Source: Marinoscillum sp. MHG1-6
Lineage (GTDB): Bacteria; Bacteroidota; Bacteroidia; Cytophagales; Cyclobacteriaceae
Reading direction: 5' to 3'
NCBI RefSeq assembly: GCF_024714475.1
Contig: NZ_JAMZMI010000005.1
Coordinates: 186,001-250,000 of the forward strand
Length of the DNA: 64,000 bases
A model generated the notes under the pieces. It was not told where the DNA came from. It made no database searches and saw only the letters and a list, made by a program, of their open reading frames with translations. This document shows positions 25,567-35,242 of the stretch, piece after piece (position 1 is the first letter of the stretch; each line of letters starts with the position of its first letter). Position numbers and translations under genes: made by a program.

Positions 25567-26652
25567 TTAATTTGTACTAACTAGTGCGTTATCAATATTA
25601 ACAATCTCAGCCTCTTCTGCCTCAATTCCAGCAGCGATCTTGGCCATCTCTTTAAGTTCAGCAGGAACCTGACTCAGGTAATCTTCATTTTGCTTCAACC
25701 ATGGAGTCTGTTCGCTGTACCACTTTTCGTAATCCGCGGGTTCGTCTACCACAACAACATATCGCATTGCGAAGTGACCCTTACCACATATTTTATTACA
25801 AACTAATTCATAGTTAAAATCCGGATTTCCAGTCTCTGCTCTCATATCAGCTGTAGACTTGGTTGGAGTAAACCAGAAGTGTGTCGGCATGCCTGGAACC
25901 GCGTTCATCTGCATTCTGAAATGTGGCATGTAAACACTGTGAATCACATCTCTAGCTCTGATTTTTAGCAATACCGGCTTTCCTTTAGGAATGTGAAGTT
26001 CTAATGGGATGAAATCATCAAAAGATGCCTTGTCTGAAAAGTCAATACCCATTTGATTGGTAACATCGATTTTTTTGTAGTCTGAATCTCCAAGCTTTTT
26101 ATCATCTCCAGGGTATCTAACCGCCCAGGCATATTGATAGCCCATTACCTCAACCACTTCAGCACCTTCAGGAGCCGGACTGGTGATCCCTACCCATGCT
26201 TTCCAACCGGAAACAATTAGGACTGCCAAAACAACTGCAGGGACAGCCGTCCAAATCACCTCAAGTTTATTATTGTGAGCGTAGAAAGTTGCCTTTCCGT
26301 CCTTCTTATATTGGTACTTATATGAAAATCCAAAAAGGAATATTTGAGTAATCACGAAAACAAATCCCGTAATACCCATGGTGATCCAGAACAGTCTTTC
26401 AGTTATCAGACCGTGCTCGGATGCTATTGGCTGAACAAAATCTTCATCCAGTCCCCCGAATGAATAGTAGAAAAACCCGAACAAGCCAGCGACCAGAAAG
26501 AGCGCAAGCAGTGTCGCATTTAATTTGTTGTTACTCGGCTCAGGTTTTTTTGCATCACCTTTTGCGATCCCAACCAATGTCGTCACCTTGAAGATTGCTA
26601 TCAAGATGGCAACAATCAATATTACCGCTAAAACTATGATCAAATTCAACAT
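25567..26652 (-). CDS. ctaC: cytochrome c oxidase subunit II
   Basis: A 361-residue subunit bearing the CuA centre that takes electrons from cytochrome c. Three hydrophobic helices are present: one at the N-terminus, one at about residues 47-67, and the pair near 90-155 that forms the usual hairpin. The CuA site is complete: HSVYMPHFRMQ gives the first His, and ELVCNKICGKGHFAMRY supplies two Cys, Glu-type carbonyl, second His and Met. No cytochrome c domain is fused at the end, so electrons must come from a separate cytochrome, most likely the Act complex hemes. It starts 21 bp after actF. Confidence 0.96.
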   Translation of the reverse strand: MLNLIIVLAVILIVAILIAIFKVTTLVGIAKGDAKKPEPSNNKLNATLLALFLVAGLFGFFYYSFGGLDEDFVQPIASEHGLITERLFWITMGITGFVFVITQIFLFGFSYKYQYKKDGKATFYAHNNKLEVIWTAVPAVVLAVLIVSGWKAWVGITSPAPEGAEVVEVMGYQYAWAVRYPGDDKKLGDSDYKKIDVTNQMGIDFSDKASFDDFIPLELHIPKGKPVLLKIRARDVIHSVYMPHFRMQMNAVPGMPTHFWFTPTKSTADMRAETGNPDFNYELVCNKICGKGHFAMRYVVVVDEPADYEKWYSEQTPWLKQNEDYLSQVPAELKEMAKIAAGIEAEEAEIVNIDNALVSTN

Positions 26653-26673
26653 ATCTCTCCTATTACTCTTTTA

Positions 26674-27954
26674 TCAAATATGGTGATGTAAACTTTCCTC
26701 TAACATTGGGTGATTCTTCGCTACCAATGCCGATTTGCTCAATTGATTTAGTACTACAAAGATAAATGCACCAGCATAAATCAGCATAAGTCCTACCTCT
26801 AATGCTCCAAAACCACCATTACCTTTTAAGGTGCCTGGAGTGATCATTAGGTAGAAGTCAAACCAATGTCCTATAATAACGATCGGTGTAACCACTTTCA
26901 TGAACCTTGAATGTCTCTTAGAATCTCTTGTCATCAATAACAAGAATGGCAAGAAGAAGTTAAGAAACAGGTTCAAAAAGAAATATGGAGCATAGTGATC
27001 ATTCTTCCATCTCTCAACGAAATAAATTGACTCCTCAGGAATATTCGCATAGTAGATCAATAGGAATTGAGAGAACCACACGTAGGTCCAGAAAATACTG
27101 AATGCAAAGATGAACTTACCTAAATCATGTAGATGGTTGGCATTAACCACTGACAAGTAACCTTTGTCTTTTAGCAATACCACAATAAGCGCGATCAAGG
27201 CCAATCCTGATACCCACCAGCTGGCAAACATGTACCAACCGAACATGGTACTAAACCAGTGTGTATCGATTGACATTACCCAGTCCCATGCTGACATTGA
27301 AGATGACACAGCAAAGAACACCAAGAAAATAGCAGATAGCTTACGCATCTGATACCACTTTTCAGTTCCTCCATCAACATCCTCGCTGATAGCCGTTGCT
27401 TTAAGTTTTAGAAACAACACGTACCATACACCAAAGAATATCACCATTCTGGCAATAAAGAAAAGTGGAAAGCCTCCTTTATGCAATGGCCAATAGAAAT
27501 AGCCACCCTTACCATCTATAATAGAATCGTAATCTTCAGAAGAGGTGTCATATAAATCATGATGTGTCCAATGGAAAATATCATGCCCTGCAATAAAGAA
27601 GACAACCAGCATCAAAACAGCTGCAATCGGTAACCATGCACCAAATGCCAGTGGAATTCTTTTAAGACCTGCAGACCACCCAGCCTGAGCAGCATATTGT
27701 ACTGCAAAAAAGAAAACACCGATAACTGCTAAACCTGCAAAAAACACATTGTTGATCCAGAGGTTTGCGAATAATCGTTGTGTCCAGTGAAAAGCATGAT
27801 GTCCACCTTCGGCCACTGCCTCGTGACCTTCATGGCCATGACCTCCCATGTTCAGGGAGATAATACCTATGATAACAAGGATAATTCCGACCCCTATTGT
27901 AATGAAGAGGTTCTTTTTGGCCTTACCTGTAAATTCAAATTTTTCTTCAACCAT
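26674..27954 (-). CDS. actF: alternative complex III subunit ActF (quinol oxidoreductase)
   Basis: A 426-residue polytopic membrane protein of the NrfD-related quinol subunits. The start MVEEKFEFTG at 27954 agrees with relatives and lies 23 bp after actE; the ATG at 28020 would overlap actE and add 22 residues without a role. A His-rich periplasmic loop (GHGHEGHEAVAEGGHH) comes after TM1, then about nine further helices. In known Act complexes ActF is the smaller second NrfD-like core subunit next to ActC and may carry part of a proton path. Confidence 0.92.
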   Translation of the reverse strand: MVEEKFEFTGKAKKNLFITIGVGIILVIIGIISLNMGGHGHEGHEAVAEGGHHAFHWTQRLFANLWINNVFFAGLAVIGVFFFAVQYAAQAGWSAGLKRIPLAFGAWLPIAAVLMLVVFFIAGHDIFHWTHHDLYDTSSEDYDSIIDGKGGYFYWPLHKGGFPLFFIARMVIFFGVWYVLFLKLKATAISEDVDGGTEKWYQMRKLSAIFLVFFAVSSSMSAWDWVMSIDTHWFSTMFGWYMFASWWVSGLALIALIVVLLKDKGYLSVVNANHLHDLGKFIFAFSIFWTYVWFSQFLLIYYANIPEESIYFVERWKNDHYAPYFFLNLFLNFFLPFLLLMTRDSKRHSRFMKVVTPIVIIGHWFDFYLMITPGTLKGNGGFGALEVGLMLIYAGAFIFVVLNQLSKSALVAKNHPMLEESLHHHI

Positions 27955-27977
27955 ATCTCTAATGGGTAAATCTGCTT

Positions 27978-28595
27978 TTATTGTTTTTGTAGGGTTTGAA
28001 CATAAGACACAATCTTCCATCGCTCCTCAACACTCAATTGAGATGAATGAGCTCCCATCCTACCCTTACCGTGCGTAATTACGTGGAATATGTGACCTTC
28101 AGGTTGATCCTTGATAGCTGCCGAATTATAAGTTGGCACCCCTTTGAATACTTTACCTACGCTACCGTCTCCCATACCTTTAGCACCATGACAATGATCA
28201 CAAAAACGATCGTATAGTGCCTTCCCTTCTTTCACTACATCGGGAGTAAACTCGATTGGGCTGGTTAACTCGGTGGCAGCCGTTTCATAATCATCAGGAG
28301 CAATATGATTTGGAATCCCACCTCTTCTGATTGTACCAGCTACTGGCTCTCTCATGGTCATTCCAAAAGCATTATACTCGTTAGAGTTATAAAACTCTCC
28401 ATGTTCATCCTCAGGGTTTGAGTCTAACCACGTACCAGCTTCTTTGTCCTGAATTTGAGAAAGAGGCTCATAAGGTGTAGAGTGATACATTTGTGGGGCA
28501 TATTCTAACCCGGTATTATCCGGACCTGCAGTGCAAGACGCAAGCATCAAAACAACACCACCTACAATACCTACTTGATAAATCTTCTTTAACAT
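27978..28595 (-). CDS. actE: alternative complex III subunit ActE, monoheme cytochrome c lipoprotein
   Basis: A 205-residue protein. Lipobox LASC puts a lipid on Cys21, and the heme site CDHCH is at about residues 131-135 with a distal Met in GRMGAHSSQL. GTIRRGG and the upstream region match ActE. It faces the periplasm and passes electrons from the pentaheme subunit to the oxidase or soluble cytochrome. It starts 8 bp after actD. Confidence 0.94.
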   Translation of the reverse strand: MLKKIYQVGIVGGVVLMLASCTAGPDNTGLEYAPQMYHSTPYEPLSQIQDKEAGTWLDSNPEDEHGEFYNSNEYNAFGMTMREPVAGTIRRGGIPNHIAPDDYETAATELTSPIEFTPDVVKEGKALYDRFCDHCHGAKGMGDGSVGKVFKGVPTYNSAAIKDQPEGHIFHVITHGKGRMGAHSSQLSVEERWKIVSYVQTLQKQ

Positions 28596-28603
28596 GGTAT
28601 CTC

Positions 28604-29128
28604 TTATACTGTTTTCTTATTAACCTCAATAGCTCCGTTATCAGAAAACATTTTCGTGATAACATCTTCGCTCAAACTATTCTTGTTAAGATCCACTGCC
28701 ACGACGTGCTTGTCATCAGTGATTCTGATATCCAATAAATTAGGTTTTCCCCAGGGCTTTAGATTAGAGATAACGAGAAACGTTCCTACCATTCCAAAAC
28801 TTGCCAATAAGACTGTCAGCTCGAAAGTCACCGGAATAAATGATGGAAAAGGAATAAAATCTTTACCTCCAATGATCATAGGCCAATCAACCCCCATCAT
28901 ACCAATCTGCATGGTTAACGCCAGGGATGTTCCCAAAAGACCAAACAGGAATGCCACGATAGTCAACCTCGAACCCTTGTAACCTAAAGCATCATCCATA
29001 CCGTGTACAGGAAATGGAGAATAAACTTCATCAACCTTCACACCTCCGGCACGAACTGTTTTAACTGCATCGAGTAGAACATCTTCGTCCTCGTATACAC
29101 CTAATATATAATTCTTAGATTCTGACAT
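28604..29128 (-). CDS. actD: alternative complex III subunit ActD (DUF3341)
   Basis: A 174-residue protein with an N-terminal cytoplasmic alpha/beta domain (YILGVYEDEDVLLDAVKTVR), the short conserved PVHGMDDALG, and two TM helices. This is the DUF3341 family, a membrane-peripheral Act subunit without cofactor. The ATG at 29128, preceded by AGAAATAAG, is chosen over a TTG at 29158 that would overlap actC. It follows the actC stop by 1 bp. Confidence 0.93.
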   Translation of the reverse strand: MSESKNYILGVYEDEDVLLDAVKTVRAGGVKVDEVYSPFPVHGMDDALGYKGSRLTIVAFLFGLLGTSLALTMQIGMMGVDWPMIIGGKDFIPFPSFIPVTFELTVLLASFGMVGTFLVISNLKPWGKPNLLDIRITDDKHVVAVDLNKNSLSEDVITKMFSDNGAIEVNKKTV

Positions 29129-29129
29129 C

Positions 29130-30488
29130 TTATTTCTTTTCTCCTGTTGGTTTAACAATACTCTTAACCTCTGCCATGTTGATCACAGGGAAGAACTTAG
29201 CAAATGCAAAAAACAAAGTGAAGAACAATCCGAAAGTAAAAATGTAAACTCCTACATCATATCGTGTCGGATAGAACATCGCCCAGCTTGAAGGAACGAA
29301 ATCTCTGTGTAGTGATGTCACGATAATTACAAATCGCTCAAACCACATACCGATGTTCACAACAATGGACAATACAAAAGTCGCTGCAATATTGGTTCTG
29401 ATCTTTTTGAACCAGAACAACTGAGGTGAGATTACATTACAAGTCATCATTGACCAGTATGCCCACCAGTAAGGTCCAGTAGCTCTGTTAATGAAGGCAT
29501 ATTGCTCAGGCTCAACACCTGAATACCATGCAATAAAGAACTCTGTGATATAAGCAATACCTACAACCGAACCTGTAATGATGATGATGATATTCATCAA
29601 CTCAATATGTCCGATGGTGATATAATCTTCCAGTTTGTAAACCGCTCTGGTAATCACCAAAAGGGTCAATACCATAGCAAACCCTGAGAAAATCGCCCCT
29701 GCAACAAAGTATGGAGGGAAGATCGTAGTATGCCATCCAGGTATAACTGAAGTTGCAAAGTCAAAGGATACAATAGTGTGTACTGAAAGTACAAGTGGTG
29801 TTGCTAAACCAGCAAGGATCAATGAAACTGTCTCATATCTTGACCATGCTTTTGCTGCACCATTCCAACCAAGGCTTAGTGCACCATATACAATTTTAGA
29901 TATCCCTGTAGCTCTGTCTCTGATCGTTGCAAAGTCAGGAACAAGCCCGATATACCAGAACACAAGTGAAACAGAGAAATAAGTCGAAATCGCAAATACG
30001 TCCCAAAGAAGTGGTGAGTTGAAATTCACCCAAAGTGAACCGAATGTATTTGGAAGCGGTAAAGCCCAGTAAAAACCTAACCATGGACGTCCCATGTGAA
30101 GTACAGGGAACTGAAGTGCGCAGATTACGGCAAAAATGGTCATCGCCTCAGCCGCACGGTTGATGGACATTCTCCATCGCTGTCTGAAAAGAAGCAATAC
30201 TGCAGAAATCAGCGTACCAGCGTGACCGATACCCACCCACCATACAAAGTTGGTGATATCCCAGGCCCATCCAACGGTCTTGTTCAGACCCCAACTACCA
30301 ATTCCTTCCCATACCAAAATTGCCACTGCCAATATTCCTATGGTTAATGCACCCAGAGATGCAGCCATAGCTAATAGCCATGATTTTGCCGGTTTTTCCT
30401 CAACCCTTCTACAGATGTCATCTGTAACATCATGTACGGTTTTACCACCGGTAACTAAAGGTTCTCTAATAACAGATTCTGAAGTCAT
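29130..30488 (-). CDS. actC: alternative complex III subunit ActC (NrfD/PsrC family)
   Basis: A 452-residue membrane subunit with about ten TM helices. [20 protein letters not shown] is the typical quinol-site helix of NrfD/PsrC proteins, and [20 protein letters not shown] follows. [18 protein letters not shown] and [12 protein letters not shown] are further family marks. ActC takes electrons from menaquinol on the periplasmic side and passes them to the iron-sulfur clusters of ActB. It is spaced 21 bp from actB. Confidence 0.95.
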   Translation of the reverse strand: MTSESVIREPLVTGGKTVHDVTDDICRRVEEKPAKSWLLAMAASLGALTIGILAVAILVWEGIGSWGLNKTVGWAWDITNFVWWVGIGHAGTLISAVLLLFRQRWRMSINRAAEAMTIFAVICALQFPVLHMGRPWLGFYWALPLPNTFGSLWVNFNSPLLWDVFAISTYFSVSLVFWYIGLVPDFATIRDRATGISKIVYGALSLGWNGAAKAWSRYETVSLILAGLATPLVLSVHTIVSFDFATSVIPGWHTTIFPPYFVAGAIFSGFAMVLTLLVITRAVYKLEDYITIGHIELMNIIIIITGSVVGIAYITEFFIAWYSGVEPEQYAFINRATGPYWWAYWSMMTCNVISPQLFWFKKIRTNIAATFVLSIVVNIGMWFERFVIIVTSLHRDFVPSSWAMFYPTRYDVGVYIFTFGLFFTLFFAFAKFFPVINMAEVKSIVKPTGEKK

Positions 30489-30509
30489 AATCTATACATT
30501 ATCAGCGGC

Positions 30510-33500
30510 TTAAGCCTCCGCTTCTTCTTTTACAGCTTTTTCGTCTTTGTTTCTAATTTTAGTCAGGTACCAAACATTTGGCATCACTCTTAGCTCTTCC
30601 AACACGTGATATGCTCTCGGCTCCTTGGACTCTACTCCTTTATCTGAGCTTTGAATCTTCAACATTTGAGAGATTTTGCTCTCAGGGTTTTTCATATCAC
30701 CAAACACAAGCGCTTCAGAAGGACATGCGCTGGCACAAGCCGTAGTAACATCTGCATCAGATGGACGTCTTCCTTCTTTCTTCGCTTCAAGCTTACCTGC
30801 CTGGATTCTCTGTACACAGAATGTACATTTCTCCATCACACCACGAGCACGAACAGTCACATCCGGGTTCAATACCATTTTACCCAAATCATTGTTCATC
30901 GCCATGTTCTTATCGAACTGCTTGTTATCGTGGTATTTAAACCAGTTAAATCTTCTTACTTTATAAGGACAGTTGTTGGCACAGTATCTCGTACCAATAC
31001 ATCTGTTATAAGTCATTTGATTGAGACCCTCAGTACTGTGAGTGGTCGCAGCAACCGGACAAACAGTCTCACATGGAGCGTTGTTACATTGCTGACACAT
31101 CATCGGTTGGAAAGTGATTTCAGGATTAGCTGAAGCCTTTTCCATTGCAGTGTAACCGTCTTCCTTGGTAGCGTCAGAACTGTAGTATCTGTCAATTCTG
31201 ATCCAGTGCATTTCTCGTCGGTTCAGAACCTCTTCCTTACCAACTACCGGAATATTATTTTCTACCTGACACGCTACAGTACATGCTCCACAACCTGTAC
31301 ATGAGTTCAGGTCGATGCTTAAACCCCAGTGATGGTTAGCATAAGAGTGCCCTTTCCAAAGAGAAACAGCATAAGGCTTAACCATTCCTTCTGCAGTAGC
31401 AATCTTAGGGAAGTGTCTTCCAGCTTGAGGATCTTTTTGGTATTCTTTCAAAAGCGCTTCCTGTACCACAGTCTCTCTACCCATATAAGTATGGTGAGTC
31501 TGTGTTTGCGCTATTTGATATGAGGTAGATGTAGGCTCAACGCTTACACCAGAAGTTACTGCAAAAGAAAGACTACCGCCTTTAGAAGCAATCAATGGAT
31601 AGGCATTCACTCCAACACCATTAGCCACCTTACCAGCTACCGTTCTACCGTAACCAAGTGCTAAACCAATAGTACCATACGCCTGACCCGGTTGAGGTAA
31701 TACAGGTACTTCAAGAGAAACACCTCCCACGGTCAACTTCACAAGCTGAGTAGTCATATCACCCAAGGCAATTCCCCACTCTTCCACTTGCTTTGGTGAC
31801 ACAGTCAGATAGTTATCCCAGGTAGCCTTAGAGATTGGATCAGGCATTTCCTGCAACCATGGGTTGTTAGCCTGAGTACCATCACCAATACTTGCTTTCT
31901 GATAGATCACTAATTCTAATCCAGCGTTATCCAGTGTATAGGATGATGAGATCGCTGAAGCAATTGATGCAACATCTACTGTTGGTGAAAGTACTTCCGC
32001 TTCTCCGGAAGCCGCATCATAAACACCATCATGAAGACATTTATCCCAGTAAGCATCAAACGATGCAAAACCTGTAGCCGATGGGTAACCATAGGTCTCC
32101 CAATTTGATCGGATAAAATCATAATAGCTTGTCTCAACTCCAGCCCAGGTAAGGAATGAATCCTGTGCCTGTCTGGTGTCAAAAATGTTTTTGATGGTAG
32201 GTTGTGATAAGCTGTATGAACCTGAAATTGGCTCAAAATCATTCCATGACTCCAGGTAGTGATGATCCGGAGCTTGGTATTTTACTAATGCTGAAGTTTC
32301 ATCCTTTCGATCAGCAGTGGATAATGAGAATTTCACTTTAGCCAGACCCGCCTGAATGTCAGCTCCGAATGCTGAATCGTAAACCGGATTACAGTTGTAA
32401 AAGATCACGCCTCCAACTACTCCTGACTTAAGCTCGGATACGAAAGAACCGAACTTCTTATCATCTCCAGCTCTGGTTTTTAAAGATTTGGAAGCATCAA
32501 TAGTTGAACCATAGCTACCTAATAAGTCATTTAGTGCGATTACCAGTTGCTGAACGGCAACATCTGATGAGCCAGAAACAACTAAAGAAGCACCTTTTGA
32601 TTTCAAAAGATCAGCCGCTGCCTTTTTGATTGTCGCACTGTCTTCAATTTTCTTGGAAGCAATTGTTGCGGCACCCAATTTAGATGCTACTTCATTATAC
32701 AATGCTGCCACATACAAACCTTCCTGAGAAGGTTTGATCAATGTTCTGTAGTCTGCATTCGCTCCTGTAATAGTCAGGTTTGCTTCAAAAGCATAAAGCC
32801 TGGACATGTCTTTTTTAGAATCCGTCAGCTTACGTGTGCTGGCAAATTGTTTTGTACTAAGTGTTGCATTAGGAGCAGAACCCAGGAAATCATAACCAAA
32901 GGTTACAATCGTTTTTGCTTTTGAAAAATCATAAAGAGGGAATGATTTAGTTCCAAAAGCAGCTTCATAGGCTGAAGTTAGTCCATCATATGAATAAGAG
33001 TCATATTGAACATGATCCAAAGATGGATACTTCTCTTTAAGCTTGCTGATTGCAGCTAAAGTACTTGGACTAGCCACCGAATGGCTCACCAAAGCAATTT
33101 TTCCGCTAGCTGCGGAAAGTGCACCAGTTACAGCTGCATCCAGATCAGACCAGCTGGCTTTCTTGCCATTAATCAATGGAGATTGAAGACGTTCTTTATC
33201 ATAAAGTGATAAAACAGAAGCCTGTACTTGTGGATAAGTACCGCCACCGCTTACCGAAGACATTTTATTACCCTCTACATTGATAGGTCGTCCTTCTCTT
33301 GTTTTTACAACAACGGGACAAACATCACTTCCACTTACATAAGTAGAAGCATAATAGTTAGCATTAGAAGGATCAACAGTTTCAGGCTTTCTTACGTAAG
33401 GAATCGCTTTTCTAACAGGAGTTTCACAAGCCGCTAATGACACCGCAGCCAAACCAAATCCCATCAGTTTAAGGAAATCCCTTCTTGAAGACTCATCCCC

Positions 33501-33611
33501 TTCTCCCGTCAATGGAAGATATTCTGGAAATTCCTTATTTGCCTTTTCTTGAAACTCAGCTGTGTTTTGCAGCTGTTCTAATCCTTTCCAGTACTTCTTA
33601 GTCTCTTTCAT
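30510..33611 (-). CDS. actB: alternative complex III subunit ActB, fused molybdopterin-like and Fe-S protein
   Basis: A 1033-residue periplasmic subunit. An extended N-terminus of 42 residues precedes the Tat motif SRRDFLKLMGFG, and SLAAC gives a lipid-bearing Cys62, so it is a Tat lipoprotein. Residues about 80-730 resemble molybdopterin oxidoreductases (ActB1), a domain known to have lost its cofactor. The last 300 residues (ActB2) hold the ferredoxin-like Cys sets: CTGCGACTVACQ, CQQCNNAPCETVCP, CIGTRYCANNCP and CTFCVQR with CASACP. These carry electrons from quinol to the hemes. It starts 37 bp after actA. Confidence 0.96.
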   Translation of the reverse strand: MKETKKYWKGLEQLQNTAEFQEKANKEFPEYLPLTGEGDESSRRDFLKLMGFGLAAVSLAACETPVRKAIPYVRKPETVDPSNANYYASTYVSGSDVCPVVVKTREGRPINVEGNKMSSVSGGGTYPQVQASVLSLYDKERLQSPLINGKKASWSDLDAAVTGALSAASGKIALVSHSVASPSTLAAISKLKEKYPSLDHVQYDSYSYDGLTSAYEAAFGTKSFPLYDFSKAKTIVTFGYDFLGSAPNATLSTKQFASTRKLTDSKKDMSRLYAFEANLTITGANADYRTLIKPSQEGLYVAALYNEVASKLGAATIASKKIEDSATIKKAAADLLKSKGASLVVSGSSDVAVQQLVIALNDLLGSYGSTIDASKSLKTRAGDDKKFGSFVSELKSGVVGGVIFYNCNPVYDSAFGADIQAGLAKVKFSLSTADRKDETSALVKYQAPDHHYLESWNDFEPISGSYSLSQPTIKNIFDTRQAQDSFLTWAGVETSYYDFIRSNWETYGYPSATGFASFDAYWDKCLHDGVYDAASGEAEVLSPTVDVASIASAISSSYTLDNAGLELVIYQKASIGDGTQANNPWLQEMPDPISKATWDNYLTVSPKQVEEWGIALGDMTTQLVKLTVGGVSLEVPVLPQPGQAYGTIGLALGYGRTVAGKVANGVGVNAYPLIASKGGSLSFAVTSGVSVEPTSTSYQIAQTQTHHTYMGRETVVQEALLKEYQKDPQAGRHFPKIATAEGMVKPYAVSLWKGHSYANHHWGLSIDLNSCTGCGACTVACQVENNIPVVGKEEVLNRREMHWIRIDRYYSSDATKEDGYTAMEKASANPEITFQPMMCQQCNNAPCETVCPVAATTHSTEGLNQMTYNRCIGTRYCANNCPYKVRRFNWFKYHDNKQFDKNMAMNNDLGKMVLNPDVTVRARGVMEKCTFCVQRIQAGKLEAKKEGRRPSDADVTTACASACPSEALVFGDMKNPESKISQMLKIQSSDKGVESKEPRAYHVLEELRVMPNVWYLTKIRNKDEKAVKEEAEA

Positions 33612-33648
33612 ATTTCTGGAATATATACTTTAACTAACTAGCCTTTTA

Positions 33649-34956
33649 TTAATAGTGACACTTAGAACACTCTAAACCTCCGATATCTTCAACCTTCATA
33701 GGCTCTTTGCTATGCTCTTCATGAAGCTCGACTAGGTTAGTATAGTACTCATTACCTTTAGTATTTACATCTGTTTCTCTATGACAGTTGATACACCATC
33801 CCATCGTTAGAGTAGAGTATTGATAAACCACTTCCATTTCCTCCACAGGACCGTGGCAAGTCTGACATTCAAGTCCACCTACCTTCACGTGTTGAGAGTG
33901 ATTGAAATAAGCCAAATCAGGAAGATTGTGAACCCTCACCCACTCAATAGGTTTTGGGTTGTTTCCATATTCCCCTGTTTCAGGGTTATAATCGATCGCA
34001 GCATAGATTTTTGCAATCTCAGGAGAAACACCGCTTGCACCGCCAACATTTTTAATTCCTGAATGACAGTTCATACAAATATTTGGCGAAGGGATATTAG
34101 CTGATTTTGCCTTTCTTACACCTGTATGGCAGTAGTTACAATCTATCTCATACTGACCAGCATGTAGCTCATGAGAGAATGCTATCGGTTGAGTTGGCAT
34201 ATAACCTTGCTGCACACCGATTGTAAACGCCCCATCAATAAGCGTCTTTAAAACAATGGCTGTAAACAAGAAAATCACCAGACCAATGAAAGCATTGCTT
34301 TGAAGCAGTCCAAACAGATCAAACTTCTGATTAACAACTTCAACATCTTCCTCATTCAGCTCACTGCTTTCATTCAAGTATTTTCTGAGCACTGAAATAA
34401 TTAATCCCAGCACAACCAAAATCAAGATCAAAACGACGATCAGAACAACGAAAATGGCTGTAAGGTAACTTGAAGGAATGCTATCATCTGCGGCAGCAAC
34501 ACCTGCTGCATCACCAGCAGCAGCTACTTCCGCTTTCACAGGCTCCTTAGTGGATTCAACCTTTATATAAGCTAAAAGTGATGTCACTTGCTCATCCGAA
34601 AACGGATAAGATGGCATCACATTTTTATTGTATTCATTGAAAAGGGCCACCGCATATTCATCACCACTGGCAATTACCTTTTGCGAATTCTTTACCCATT
34701 TAAGTAACCACTCCTTAGGTCTGCGCTCATGTACATCCTTAAGGGCCGGACCGATAACCACCTCATGGATATCGTGACACTGCGCACAGTTACCCTTAAA
34801 CAGGCTTTCACCTGCTGAAACCACAGACTCATCCGTAGGGATTCCATCGGACTCTTGTGCTTGTGACGTATAAGAGAAGAAAATTACTAATAAAAAGAAG
34901 CTTGCCGACAAGATCAACCTTGTGGCTTTTCGAATAGATAGGTTGTTTGTTATCAT
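33649..34956 (-). CDS. actA: alternative complex III subunit ActA with fused monoheme domain (six heme sites)
   Basis: The first gene of the act-cox operon, 435 residues. The signal peptide ends at SQAQ. A class I cytochrome c domain with CAQCH (residues 57-61) and a late Met (VMPSYPF) comes first, followed by an Ala/Asp linker, a TM helix near residues 165-190, a second near 222-240, and the ActA pentaheme part with CNYCH, CMNCH, CQTCH, CINCH and CSKCH, the last ending two residues before the stop. ActA is the electron wire of the complex. The extra N-terminal heme domain is a fusion seen in this phylum. Confidence 0.93.
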   Translation of the reverse strand: MITNNLSIRKATRLILSASFFLLVIFFSYTSQAQESDGIPTDESVVSAGESLFKGNCAQCHDIHEVVIGPALKDVHERRPKEWLLKWVKNSQKVIASGDEYAVALFNEYNKNVMPSYPFSDEQVTSLLAYIKVESTKEPVKAEVAAAGDAAGVAAADDSIPSSYLTAIFVVLIVVLILILVVLGLIISVLRKYLNESSELNEEDVEVVNQKFDLFGLLQSNAFIGLVIFLFTAIVLKTLIDGAFTIGVQQGYMPTQPIAFSHELHAGQYEIDCNYCHTGVRKAKSANIPSPNICMNCHSGIKNVGGASGVSPEIAKIYAAIDYNPETGEYGNNPKPIEWVRVHNLPDLAYFNHSQHVKVGGLECQTCHGPVEEMEVVYQYSTLTMGWCINCHRETDVNTKGNEYYTNLVELHEEHSKEPMKVEDIGGLECSKCHY

Positions 34957-34985
34957 TTATTTCTTAGGTCGAAATCAAACGGGTA

Positions 34986-35017
34986 CAAATGTAATACGGG
35001 GGTACGGGTTTTTCAAA
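34986..35017 (-). promoter_or_regulatory. predicted promoter of the act-cox operon
   Basis: Read on the minus strand, TTTG (35017-35014) and TACATTTG (34993-34986) match the Bacteroidota -33 and -7 elements with a 20-bp spacer. Transcription would start about 25 bases before the actA ATG. The rest of the 286-bp space between actA and the serine hydrolase (34957-35242) shows no gene. No binding site for a known oxygen regulator was recognised. Confidence 0.55.
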
Positions 35018-35242
35018 GCCGGATTATTCAGCCAAAAAGGCCAAATCTTGAGATGTTGAAAGGCAAAGGCTTAAATTCATTGAAAATCAACACATTATTG
35101 ACTCTACAGGTCGATTATCCAAGCTATTTAGAATCAGTATAAATAACGCTTCGAGTGAAACATTTTTTCCTCACCTGTTTTTTTCCGGTTTTCTTGAAAA
35201 AATTTGCCGAAATCATAGCTGAAAAGCAACTTTTTGAATAAA

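Noticed and set aside
30651-31133. Open frame of 160 codons opposite actB
   Set aside because: It lies opposite the ferredoxin-like Cys motifs of actB; the encoded sequence has no domain and is a frame shadow.
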